From Mytilus californianus (lineage: Eukaryota > Mollusca > Bivalvia > Mytilida > Mytilidae), in contig NW_026262712.1 of assembly GCF_021869535.1 (NCBI RefSeq), positions 104,660,140 through 104,724,139 on the forward strand: 64,000 nucleotides of DNA, in the 5' to 3' direction. A program made the translations under genes and the position numbers. The notes below the pieces were generated by a model. The model was given only the letters and a program-made list of their open reading frames with translations, searched no databases and was not told where the DNA came from. Below are positions 45,850 to 56,800 of this stretch, piece by piece; position 1 is the first letter of the stretch, and each line of letters opens with the position of its first letter.

Positions 45850-47322
45850 GTAAGATCACATTCTCTTATTGTTGTGGCTTGTTATCTATTTCTTGCATGA
45901 AGAGATACATTTCGTATCACACTCCGTGCGGTGTTAATGTGATTGGCTTATCCAGCATCATTAGACGATATTATGACATTTTCATTGGCTATTCGTTAGG
46001 TCATTGATGACTTTCAAAGGTTAAGACGGTACACATTTCGTCCATGGCAACGGACGTATGTGATTTCTTCTATAAACTCTCACACTTTTCGCCTGTTTTT
46101 ATTAGATTGAAGAGTACAAACAGTTTTAAAATATCTGATGTTAAATTTTGATGCTGGAACAGGACATATGACGTCATATATACAATTATGTGCAAAAGAC
46201 TAGATCTACAATTCGCGGATTTTTTTTAATTTAATACAACGGTCATAAGAGAATGGATATTGCTTGATATCAACTCACGTTATTTAATTTGATTAGTAAT
46301 AGAGAAGGCTCTTTTATTACTATATTGAAATTAAATAACTCGAGTTGATATGAAGCGACATCTAATTCTAACTCGTTACGTAATCTATAAACAATTATTT
46401 TCATTAAATCGGCATGCCCCAACTATATGTTTCGACATTGGTGGATCAGGGTTAGGTTTCTTTTTTCTGCCGCAATTAAAACTGCAATTCTCTTATTAAG
46501 ACTCATATAGACCCGCAAGCTCGACTTGTTTTTTTTTAAATTGGGGACGGGTGTTTTCCTCTTTTATTTTCCTCTTTATTTTCAAATGTATTTCATTTTA
46601 TTTATTTCTAGATGAATTCTCCTTGAAATATTTGGAACTATGTTTTCTTTCAGCACCATTCTAATTAAGAGAAGAAAATTGTTTTTGTTGGAGAAAAGAA
46701 AGTGTTTTTGATTCTTAAGGCACCCACATGAATCGATGTTCATAGGAAACGATAATTGAGCGTATGAAATCAAACACTGGCTCACATCCGGAAAAAGCAA
46801 AAAAGATGCTTTCTGAATCCCTTTTAAAACAATTACGAAGTACATGCAGACTGTCAACTACATTTGGCGAACCCCTGACAACTTCAACAGAAAAGATATG
46901 TAATAACCAAAAAAGTAAGCTGTTTGATATTTAGTACATTTAAAAAAAAATTGTTTTGAACATGTATGTAACTTGATTTTTAAATGTCGACGCGTCAGTA
47001 ACTATAATGCAAAAATATTGTTTATCTATTATATTTATTCGACTAATCATACAACGTAAAATAACCCACGAAGCAATAGTGATATAAGTGCATCTGGATA
47101 GAATAGAGAAAAACAAATACGTTAGCCTGTTTTTGATCAGTCTAATTCAATGTTTTTTTCCCTTTCCTTCAGTTTCTGTATTGGTAGTTTCAACTTTATT
47201 TATGTATTCATCAAATCAAGTTATTTGTTCAAAATTATAGGGATGAGATTTGAAAGGTGAAGGAGAGGGAGAAAACGCTAAAAATGAAACAAGACTACCG
47301 AAAACGATAAAAGATAAAATGT

Positions 47323-47562
47323 TAATGCTCTTTCATCTGATGAGAGACATCCGGGACCTACTCGTAACCATCAAGCTGCCGTTACTGTACCTACTGCCCA
47401 TCAACCAACTGTCGTAGCTGGACTTGACCGCCAACAATTAGTTACTATCGATGCATGTGCTCCCGAGCAACCAGATGCCCTAGCTGACCAGACAGAGAAT
47501 AAATCCAATGAACTGCCTCGACCGTACGTTGTACGGCCAACAAAACAACAAAAGATGTCTTA
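47323..47562 (+). CDS. Possible Ala/Pro/Gln-rich exon, right copy, open to a stop
   Basis: Frame runs without a stop from about 47311 to TAA at 47560-47562: NALSSDERHPGPTRNHQAAV, TVPTAHQPTVVAGLDRQQLV, CAPEQPDALADQTENKSNEL, PRPYVVRPTKQQKMS. Imperfect repeats of the A-x-x-x-x-P-x-x-x-Q-P type are visible. There is no ATG in this frame near the start; an acceptor (AAAATTATAG, about 47240) lies upstream but the frame between is closed. The left copy has several stops. Coding status is uncertain; no family recognised. Confidence 0.3.
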
Positions 47563-49063
47563 ACTTGTAAAGGCAATTTGTGTATATTCTGCTTCAGATT
47601 CAGATCAAAATAGTTGGGTATTTTTGTGGCTTCCAAAATAAGGAACCTATCGCACAATGCAACACATTGAACAGACATTCAGAGTCACGACATGATTTGC
47701 ATTATCAGTTGGGGACCCAGCCCCACAAAACAAAAGCAGAGAGCCCTGAATTACCGGGTTAAGAACAACGTAAAAACGAAGTACCAATTACTAACATATT
47801 CCGGACTTGGTTCAGGCGCACAAAACATACGGTTGGGTTTAAGTAGTCTAATTACGTCCTATGAATGGTTAGAAATGAAATGTAAAAAATGTTTAGGTTC
47901 GTATAGAAAAGAGTTGAAAACCAAAACGAAATCAAAAATTACAATTTTACATAGAAAAGCAAAAAGATATGATAAACAAGGATCCCGTTAAACTTGGATG
48001 AACTCATGTGACCCGGAAGGGTAAGCAGTTCCTGCATCTTACAATACACCTGGCGTGTTTCTGGTGAAAACCATTCTCATGAAAGGCGGGAAAGAATCTT
48101 ATCTTTCGGACACGGGCAACCTATAACAGTCAATTAGTTCGTGATGACGAGCATATAACTTGATAAGGAATTGCCTAATTCGTTGGAAAGCAAATAATAC
48201 TTGTTGAAGTCAGAGGTTTGATCCTGTCCAATGAGACTCTGAAATGGCAACCAGCTATACGGTAACTTACGAATTGAAAGATGTACATTTCATATGACTA
48301 TCTTTTCGTCCGTATCATACATGAAGACACGGTAGAGCTTCTGTCTCTAAAGTGATCTTCACTTCACTTGATGTAAACACTAAATTTGGGAAGGGATAAA
48401 GCCTTATGACTGTAAAAGTTTAGGAAAAGGTCCCACCGCTATTTTTAGTTATGAGTGATAAGTCTGCTTCAAGACACCATGTAAAAATTGATGTATTTCT
48501 TTGATGAATTGGAAACAAGTTGTAAACAACTTCCCGTTCCTATGTAACAATATTCCAGCATTATGAGCTATAATTAATCCTCCACAATTTTGATAAAATG
48601 CATTAAACAAACGCGTTAAATGCTATTGGCATGCGGCACAATCATCCGTGGAAGACTCATTTATCTAAATACTTATAATCATAACATTGAAGAAAAAGCA
48701 GGCAAGAATATGAAATGATTGCAGTATTTTTTTTTTTGAATCATATGAGACTGTCTGTATGTCAATATATTACTTGTATTTTTTTAATTTGTATAAATGA
48801 TGCGAATGTTTTATTTTTCTCTGTTATATTTATGAAAGTCCTTTTTTTAAAGAAAACAGTAGTAAAACTCATGGTTAATGAAATAACTTGTAACATAAAT
48901 ATTGTATTATTGTCATTTAAATAGTTTGTAATAAATCTGAAATTCATGCGTATAATTTACCAGTTAATAGTAAAACGTGCAATCGCGTTACATCTTCTTA
49001 TCTGTATACATGTGCTTGTGTTGTGTAAACATTTCATTTATCGTACAACAATAACGTTAAATT

Positions 49064-49064
<1 letters not shown>

Positions 49065-49118
<54 letters not shown>

Positions 49119-49140
49119 CTCTCTCTCTCTCTCTCTCTCT
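49065..49140. repeat. (CT)n microsatellite
   Basis: About 76 bp of CT repeats with one GTTT interruption (near 49115). Confidence 0.95.
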
Positions 49141-49499
49141 GTATTTAAACACTTGTTAAAATCCTATATTTTGAGTTATCTTTTTGCTCAATATCTACAC
49201 TTACAGATATACGTAAAGTTCGGACTCAAACATGATAATATTAGCAAATAGTGAACTTTTCCTATGTAGAAATATACCCATACAGCAACTCATTGTGTTT
49301 ACATATCGCAGTTTCCCTTGCTTCTCTAGAGCGTGGGTCCACTGTACGGACTTTTTCAACATAGTACAGTATCGAAAAAATTTCATTAATGCGCTTGTTG
49401 AACGATGCTATATGACCGGTAAAACAAACCGGAATATGCTTACCCTCATAAGAAGACAAGATCAATCCTGATTTTATAAAAGACCTTTGGAGCCAGTTT

Positions 49500-49920
49500 T
49501 TTTATGAATTTTGAGTCCTCAATGCTCTTCAATTTTGTACTTGTTTGGCTTTATAACTATTTACACCACTGGGTCGATGCCACTACTGGTGGACGTTTCG
49601 TTCCTGAGGGTATCACCAGCCCAGTAGTCAGCACTTCGGTGTGGACATGAATATCAATTATATGGTCATTTTAATAAATTTCCTGTTGACAAAACTTTAA
49701 ATTTTTCGAAAAACTAAGGATTTTCTTATCCCAAGAATAGATTACCTTAGGCGTATTTGGCACAACATTTTGGAATTTTGGGTCCTCAATGCTCTTCAAT
49801 TTTGTACTTGTTTGGCTTTACAACTATTTTGGTCTGAGCGTCACTGATGAGTCTTGTGTAGACGAAACGTGCGGCTGGCGTATTAAATTATAATCCTGGT
49901 ACCTTTGATAACTATTTTTA
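49500..49920 (+). mobile_element. Hammerhead-ribozyme repeat (retrozyme-like), about 1.5 units
   Basis: TCCTCAATGCTCTTCAATTT and GTACTTGTTTGGCTTTA occur twice, 267 bp apart (49506 and 49773 for the shared GAATTTTG). The second is followed by the ribozyme and GGTACCTTTGATAACTATTT; the first runs from CTATTT straight into ACACCACTGGGTCGATGCC, as if the ribozyme block was removed by recombination between two AACTATTT sites. No open frame; non-autonomous. Confidence 0.7.
49838..49881 (+). ncRNA. Hammerhead ribozyme, type I, cleavage site mutated
   Basis: Stem I strand GCGTCA (49838-49843), CTGATGA (49844-49850), stem II GTC-TTGTGTA-GAC (49851-49863), GAAA (49864-49867), stem III strands ACGT/GCGG (49867-49874), C at the cleavage position (49875), stem I strand TGGCGT (49876-49881). 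Stem I pairs 6 of 6 (two G-T pairs) and stem II is perfect. The expected A-U closing pair of stem III is lost (GTC changed to GGC), so self-cleavage is probably abolished. The loop-free stem III fits dimer-type hammerheads of Penelope-like elements and retrozymes. Confidence 0.75.
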
Positions 49921-50149
49921 GTCCATTCACTTTCTCTTGTTCTAGTTATTCGTACTCTTGTGTTAATGTTTTAATTTGTTTTCTTTCTTACATTTTCGTC
50001 ACATCCTCTATTTTTTACTTTAAATTTTACGTGAAAAATGTAGCTTGTCGATTTTTTTATTTTTCGATCGATTGTCGTACAATATTTCATGTTTCCCGTA
50101 AAAGTTTAGGCAACGCCCACCTAAAATGAAGGTGCTTTGTTTAACTTAA

Positions 50150-50910
50150 GGATGTACACCTCTGAGGAGCCAAAAATGTTTTTTCTTAACCTGATTTTTG
50201 GGTTTATAGTACTGTAAAAAAATAATTGGTGAAGAAAAAATCATATGGTGGTGCACTTTTTTTTTTTTTTTTGCTACGGCCCGTTGAAAGTACTCAATTT
50301 TGATGATTTTCTAATTTTTCATCAATTTTTACCAATTTTTGGACTATTATCGTGAAAAAAATCACAGTTCCACAATTAAACTTTTTTTCATACTTTCAAT
50401 AAAGATGAAGTGGACCAATCTGAATAAATTTAACAAAAAAAAAAAACTATAGGTAGGTGTTAATATAAGAAAGTTTTATCATATTTTGATGCTTTTTTGT
50501 GTCAAATTTACCATGCTGTCAATTTTGTAAATTTGTGATTTTTCTCTGTTTTAAGAACGAAATGCATATTATTTCAACTTCTGTGTTATAAATGATTGAA
50601 AAAATACATATCTAAGAAATTTGAAAAGAAAAAAAAGGATATGGGATGTACATGTTTCTAATAAAATCATTTCTTGTACCCCTCACTCTTTTTCTCAAAA
50701 TTTTGGCTGAAAAGACTGACTTGATTGGTAATGAAATTTGAAAAATTTATTACTCAAAAAGTACTTATTGTAAATACACAATTCTTTTACAGAGTTAAGT
50801 TTGATTATAACATTTTTAAATTCATTGATATTTTCCACTTGTATCACATGTTTTGGAAATAATTCCAGAACGAGATTTCAACGAGACTGAAACGTCAGAA
50901 GAATACATCC
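50150..50910. mobile_element. MITE with TTAA flanks (piggyBac-like or similar)
   Basis: TTAA (50146-50149) then GGATGTACACCTCTGAGG; the right end reads CGTCAGAAGAATACATCC then TTAA (50911-50914). Terminal inverted repeats match over GGATGTA and TCTGA. 761 bp, no coding sequence. TTAA target sites are characteristic of piggyBac, but TTAA could also be part of a longer inverted repeat. Confidence 0.6.
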
Positions 50911-51623
50911 TTAATACGTATTCTAGAACATTTTGCTACATTATGCAAAGTGCTTTGTGGTAATAAAAACATAAAGTGTTTTTATTAGTAAACACAAAAA
51001 TTTGAAAAGAAATTACGGCATGACAGATATTGCATGTCTGCAAGGAATGTTGACTACTGGACTGGCGATACAATCGGGGACGAAAAGCCTACACGGAGGG
51101 GAATCGACCGAGCACAACGAAACAACAGTTGATAGATCTTCTTCCATTAACTGCAAATAGCTACATAAAGGTATATCTTCTGTGACAATCCAGATTTTTA
51201 TATAGAGAAAAACATATGTAAATTATTGTTTTTATACCTCAGCATCTTTTTACTACAGCACGCATTAATAACATTGTAACAATGACCTCCTTGTTTTTAT
51301 CTTTATATTAGTATATCTCATGGTGCTCTGATTACCAACATTCGTTATAAAGGAGGCGTCTTTTTTTATTTTTTTAATTTCATTTATTTTACAAATCATT
51401 GCATCCTTAAAAGTCCAAAATTCGTAGGAAGAAATAGATTCATCGAATAATTTGGGAATGGTTTTACGAATATATGAGATATTGAAAGCCAAAATAACAA
51501 ATGCATGTATAGCAACTTGATAATATACTCATATAATAAAAAAAAATAACGCTTCATAAACAAATGTTAAAGAGATTCAAATTAACCACTAAAGGCTAAT
51601 ATACGACATGTATCATTTAATTT

Positions 51624-51734
51624 AGAACCCGTTGAAGGCCAGGTATTTGAGAAAAAGGTTACAACCCGTTGAAGGCCAGGTATTTGAGAGAAAGGTTAGA
51701 ACCCGTTGAAGGCCAGGTATTTATGAGAAAGTTT
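51624..51734. repeat. Three-copy minisatellite, 37-bp unit
   Basis: AACCCGTTGAAGGCCAGGTA, followed by TTTGAGA, occurs at 51626, 51663 and 51700. Confidence 0.9.
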
Positions 51735-51943
51735 TAAAGCAAAGAATGAAATACATGCTGATTGGAATAAAGCAATAAGGATAGGACAAAAACTATTTAA
51801 AGTTTTGAATCTTTAAGAATGATATAAAAATCATTCCCATGACTTATGTATACCATTAATGTAAAATTTTCAGTTTTCAAAATTTAATAGTACCAGGTGT
51901 CAGTGAGTAGAAAATATTCGTGATTATCTTATAAATTATATCA

Positions 51944-53190
51944 AAGATCATATTTCATGTATTTATCAATAACATTCCAAGAAGTACGTGTATCATATTT
52001 TTTCCTAAAACAATAAACAATCAATACAATAATACATGTATATGTTTCATAATTTTCTCTGCCTTGTGATAACTTTAATTGTTATCTACTGCATTTGATA
52101 AAGTAGGAATATGTAGAACTAGTTAAATCTAAGCCATAGTTTATATCATTTACAAACGATTTACACAATATATATTGTTTAGTTGTGAATGATGTCAACC
52201 TCACCCTTTCCGTCGCAGAATTGTTTACACCAATTCAGAGTTTTCAAACTGTAAAATGTTTCGACCTAAATTTTGCGGTTGTTAGACTTATGATTGTTGC
52301 AAGTTATCGCTTGATTTCAGTGAAATGGAATGTTTTATGATTTGAAGATAACTCATACTTTACATTTCGTCAGTGGAGGACAGCGAGGCATTGAAGATGG
52401 ATGCACTCTTCTGTAAATATGCAAAATGTTAGAAGTGATAATAAATATAAAACAAGGATATGTTGTATGATTGTCAATGAGACAACTATCCGCCCGAGTT
52501 CAAATGTAGTGAGTATAAGCAATTATATGCAACCGTACGGCTTTCAACACTGATAAAAAAACTCCTACTGTATATAAGGAAAGGATTGTTTTGTGTTAAG
52601 TTAAAATTCAAACAATGACTTGTTTCCTACCACAAAAATGTTAAAAAATATTACCTTGTGATGGTTCTTCCGTTAGTAATTACGTCAGTTTTTATCATGT
52701 AAAACTATGTAGATTGTCAAAAGCTAGTGTTCAACAAATTTTTTAAGTTAATATTTTACATAAAATATATAAACTTATGACTAAAATAACCAATAAACCT
52801 ACATTTCTTTATTGGTTGTCATCGTCTTCATATTTGCTAAAGACCATTCTTTTTAAAGAATTTGCACCATATAACAAAATAAACACTGCTCTATAAGAGA
52901 TTACATGGTTTTTAACAATTATAAATTGTTTATTCAATTATTTTTTTCAAGTAAACTATTAATGTTACGAATTTTACCTCACCAGATGAGCATTTCTACA
53001 ATAAACGTCCCTTTAATGATGTTCAAAATATTTGAAGATCAAATCCAGGAATAACCTATAAACGAAAGTATCAATAAGAATAGCCAAAGCCGGACAAGGA
53101 GCTAGACAAAGCATGAATGACATTCAGTTCTTAATATTAAATGATTTTCTAAAAGTTCGAACAGCCATTGTACTGACAAAAATACCTGTA
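51944..53190. repeat. Right copy of the 1.25-kb direct duplication
   Basis: See 1-1258. It is bounded on the right by a Penelope-like tail (53215). It includes its own short interspersed repeat at 52450-52570 at the same place as the left copy (505-650), so that insertion predates the duplication. Confidence 0.75.
52450..52570 (-). repeat. Short interspersed repeat, GAAGGCCGTAC family
   Basis: GTCAATGAGACAACTATCCG and AACCGTACGGCTTTCAACAC; orthologous in position to 505-650. Confidence 0.75.
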
Positions 53191-53214
53191 TTTCTATGGC
53201 AGAAAGAATGGTAG

Positions 53215-55345
53215 AAAACCGATGTTCAATAGTCATAAATCGATTTAATTAAAACAAATCCGGGTCACAAACCAAAACCAAGGGAAACACATCAACTATA
53301 CGAGGAAAACAACGGAACAACATAAACACTGAACTGCTACAAAAACAAACGCCAACATACATAGGAACGGACTATTTGATAACAACTGTCATACTCCTGA
53401 CTTAGTACAGGACATTTTAAGAAAAATGGTGGGTTGAACCTAGTTTTATGGCTAATCAAACCTCCCGCTTAAATGGCAATGTAAAAAATACAGCTAAAAT
53501 GACAACATTACGTGACAGGAATACATTACAACAAAACGCAAGAACACTCAGGAGAGAGACATACGTAAATAAATAATATAATAGTACATTACAACATGTA
53601 AACCACAGAATAACAACGGACACCTCCCATTTCACCACAATAGAATTATGAACTGTGCGTCACACACATGTTTCAACGCCACAAAAAGTGACGTCAAGGG
53701 TAAATTTCTAAAAATAGAATATAATAAAATTGGGATTAAATTGGTAAGGGTGTTATTTTATGTATTTTCTAACCATTACAAGAATAGTAATATAAAATTG
53801 TGTTAGTAATGGTGAAATCATTTGTATTTTCTAACCGGTTTTTCTTCTATATCAAAACTTTTAAAAACAAATCAATCCTGTGCATATGGTAGCTTTAAAC
53901 TAAAATTCATATAAATGAACTAGCTAATTAATTATCTTAATTTTCGCATACATGTAGAAAATAAAAATAGAATTAAATACACAAAATAAGTACGATAAGA
54001 CAGAACACAATATCCAACCAAAATTATAAACGAAAAATCATAACTGAATAAATGAATGTTGGATGTATAAATACCGAGACACGTCTAATAGCAATGCAAA
54101 TTCACACTCGGGAAAACAGTCATATTCGGGAATAGGCCACGTTCGGTATTTAGCAGACCAGACGACGTAGATGGTAAACCACAAACTAAGACGTGGTAAA
54201 AATGTCGTCAGTTAGTTTAGACACAGACACATCGTATAGATCAATCAATTCGTGATGGTGTCCATTAAATTTACGGATTGTCATTTTTAATCTTTCCTCC
54301 TCATAACTCTGTTTGAGCAGTTTCTGCGTAAGGAGCACATTCCTGTATATGAAGTCCTTATAGATTGAACATGCACGAGCATAACGTATCAACTGAGATA
54401 TGTAAACACCATACGATGGGGCAGAAGGTATGTTACTGCTGAGAAATGGGAAATTTATAATTAGGAAGTTGAAATCGTCCCGTTTGTCATAGATTTTAGT
54501 GTGACGTCGTCCATCTGTGTCAATATTGAGGAAAAGATCAAGGTATGAAGCAGTCCTTCTAGTATCAGTAGTATCCTTAATTTCAAATTCACTGGGATGT
54601 ATGAGATGTAAGTTCTGACTGAAATATGGGTTATCCAGTGATAGGACATCATCAATATATCTGAAAGTAAAATTAAAGAATTTCGCAAGGTGCTTTTTCT
54701 TTTTGTCTTTTAGAAGGTTCTGAATGAATTCTGCTTCATACGAATACAAAAAACAAATTGGCCTGTAGAGGTGCACAATAAGTACCCATTGGAATACCGA
54801 CTGTCTGTTGAAATATCAATCCTCCAAACTCAACAAATATATTGTCGATCAAAAAGTCCAGCATTTTGATAATATCATCTTCAGTATATTTTCTGATAGA
54901 ATCAGTGTGGTTCTTCACAAAATAAGAATTATTAAAACCCAAAACAAGAAATTTATATCTACGATTCCCATTTTTATAGAAACAGCTCTGTTTAATGAGA
55001 TGGTGAAGTCGATCTTTTAATTGAGCATGGGGAATAATAGTGTAAAGCGTAGAAAAATCTAAAGTTTTAATGTTGCAGCAAAATTGCAGAGATTGTGATC
55101 TAATATTTAGCAGTATATCTTTAGAATTTTTAAGAATCCACATCTGAATGACACCACTGGTTGAATATATTTCATCACAACATATTTGTTATGCAAAGAG
55201 GATAAAGCATCCACAACCTCCGGGTTCTTGAATGGGTTAGAAACCCTTGTGCTCATAGTACATCGTAGTTTCTGAATGCGTTTCTGAATGCATAATTGAA
55301 TAGCTTTGATCCTTTCCTTTCAGTTCATGCATACTGACCTAAACT
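53215..55345 (-). mobile_element. Penelope-like element copy D, longest RT of the window
   Basis: Minus strand: an N-terminal part (55200-55310) with AIQLCIQKRIQKLRCTMSTR and NPFKNPEVVDALSSLHNKYV, then a junction near 55170-55190 and the RT from SGVIQMWILKNSKD onward to 54186, then 3' UTR and a tail of the second subfamily (53215-53480: AACAACATAAACACTGAACT, AAACGCCAACATACATAGGA, GGTGGGTTGAACC). Confidence 0.8.
54186..55143 (-). pseudogene. Reverse transcriptase of Penelope-like copy D, one frameshift
   Basis: KTLDFSTLYTIIPHAQLKDR (motif A), FLVLGFNNSYFVKNHTDSIR, MLDFLIDNIFVEFGGLIFQQ, VGIPMGTYCAPLQANLFF (motif B), then a single +1 frameshift in a T-run near 54750-54760 and FLYSYEAEFIQNLLKDKKKK, FNFTFRYIDDVLSLDNPYFS (motif C), SEFEIKDTTDTRRTASYLDL, FPFLSSNIPSAPSYGVYISQ, LIRYARACSIYKDF, ending KLTDDI. 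All three catalytic Asp are present, but the fingers between HNKYVV and DEIY are deleted. No GIY-YIG domain follows. Confidence 0.8.
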
Positions 55346-55589
55346 TCTAATAATACGCCCGGTGACTAAACGACTGACAAGAGAAGTATCCATCTTATAT
55401 GGTAATAATAATATTAACGGTACCAATTTTACTAATCTCGACAATAAACGAGGAAAATATTTTTATATAATTTCTTTTTGTTTTAAGTTATATGTACAAA
55501 AACAAAATTATTTCTTAAGCATGATGGTCTTTAAATTCTGCAATTGGATGATTAAGATAGGATATAAGAAGTTGACAATATTGATAAGA

Positions 55590-55910
55590 GAGAAGCGAAA
55601 GATACCAGATGGACATTCAAACTCATAAGTCGAAAACAAACTGACAACGCCATGGCTAAAAATGAAAAAGACCAACAGACAAACAATAGTACACAAAACA
55701 CAACATAGAAAACTAAAGACTGAGCAACACGAACCCCACCAAAAGCTTGGGGTGATCTCAGGTGTTCCGGAAGGGTAAGCAGATCCTGCTCCACGTGTGG
55801 CACCCGTCGTGTTGCTCATGTTAGTACAAACCCGGTAATAAGTCTAATTCGGTATGTCACCTTCGGGAAAAGGGGACGGGATTGTAGTTACGACATTAGG
55901 AACATATATG
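55590..55910. repeat. Dispersed repeat, ACACAACATAGAAAACTAA family
   Basis: AACACAACATAGAAAACTAA, GACTGAGCAACACGAACCCC, GGTGTTCCGGAAGGGTAAGC, GATCCTGCTCCACGTGTGGC. The antisense frame here (55508-55819, SNTTGATRGAGSAYPSG...) is a recurrent open frame of this repeat and not evidence of a gene. Confidence 0.7.
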
Positions 55911-56535
55911 ACATGCGTGGTCAAAATGATGGCAAAACTCTGATGATTTTTTTTTTTTTTTTTGGTACCACTAAAAAATTGAATGATCTTTTCAAAAGTT
56001 TTTGATCTATTCATATAGATACTTATTACTCGGATAGAACTTGCATGGGTTCTTTCAAGTACAAAACAATTAAAATATTACGGAGGACATCCCCAGATTG
56101 GTAATAGGATGCCTGAAACCACAACAATAATAAACTTTTTTTTATTGTTTTAGAAAAGAAGATTATATGAAAAGGTTCAGAATTTTTATTGCAAGAAGGA
56201 GCTTAGAAATTTCAAAGACATTAGTTTTCACATAACTACAATCAACCAAATTTGAAGGCATGTGAATAAAAGCTCTCATAGGGTTTATTCTTGCATTGGT
56301 CTTTCACATTTCTATGACTGTTTCTTCTTTAGTGTACAATTTTATAAATCCTTGCATTCTTTTACAGAATAACATTGAACATACAATTCTAAATATTGAC
56401 AAAAGGCAAAAATGTTAATTGAAAATATCACAGTGTATTTCTTGAAAAATTTTCATTTATGTCGCACTCAATGTACATATAGTCTTGAATCATTAATAGC
56501 AGAGCAATTTAAATTTATTTGAATATCACCTTTTT
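55910..56535. other. No gene seen
   Basis: A+T-rich sequence with a T-run at 55947-55963. Confidence 0.5.
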
Positions 56536-56539
56536 CAGC

Positions 56540-56800
56540 TTTAACCAGCCATAAAACCAGGTTCAACCCACCATTTTTTCTTAAGATGTCCTGTACCAAG
56601 TCAGGAATATGGCAGTTGTTATCACATAGTCCGTTTCTATGTATGTTGGCGTTTGTTTTTGTAGCAGTTCAGTGTTTCTGTTGTTCCGTTTTGTTTCCTC
56701 TTATATATAATTGATGTGTTTCCCTCAGTTTTGGTTTCTGTTAAATCGATTTATGACTATTGAACAGCGGTATACTACTATTGCCTTTATTTAACCCATC
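56540..56800 (+). repeat. Solo Penelope-like tail, second subfamily
   Basis: AACCAGGTTCAACCCACCAT, CCTGTACCAAGTCAGGAATA, TATGTTGGCGTTTGTTTTTG and GCGGTATACTACTATTGCC: a plus-oriented version of the tail of copies A and D. Confidence 0.75.

Larger units (their letters stand above)
45780..48990. repeat. Right copy of the roughly 3-kb direct duplication
   Basis: See 40840-43745. Distance between matching points is about 4.9-5.3 kb. It begins near GACAGTACACGTGAATTTTG and ends near AATTCATGCGTATAATTTA. Confidence 0.85.

Noticed and set aside
48946-49251. Open frame with a long Ser-Leu repeat
   Set aside because: Produced by translating the (CT)n microsatellite.
55508-55819. 103-codon frame (SNTTGATRGAGSAYPSG...) that looks protein-like
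   Set aside because: It is a frame of a dispersed repeat seen in several places; it recurs by repetition rather than as a gene.
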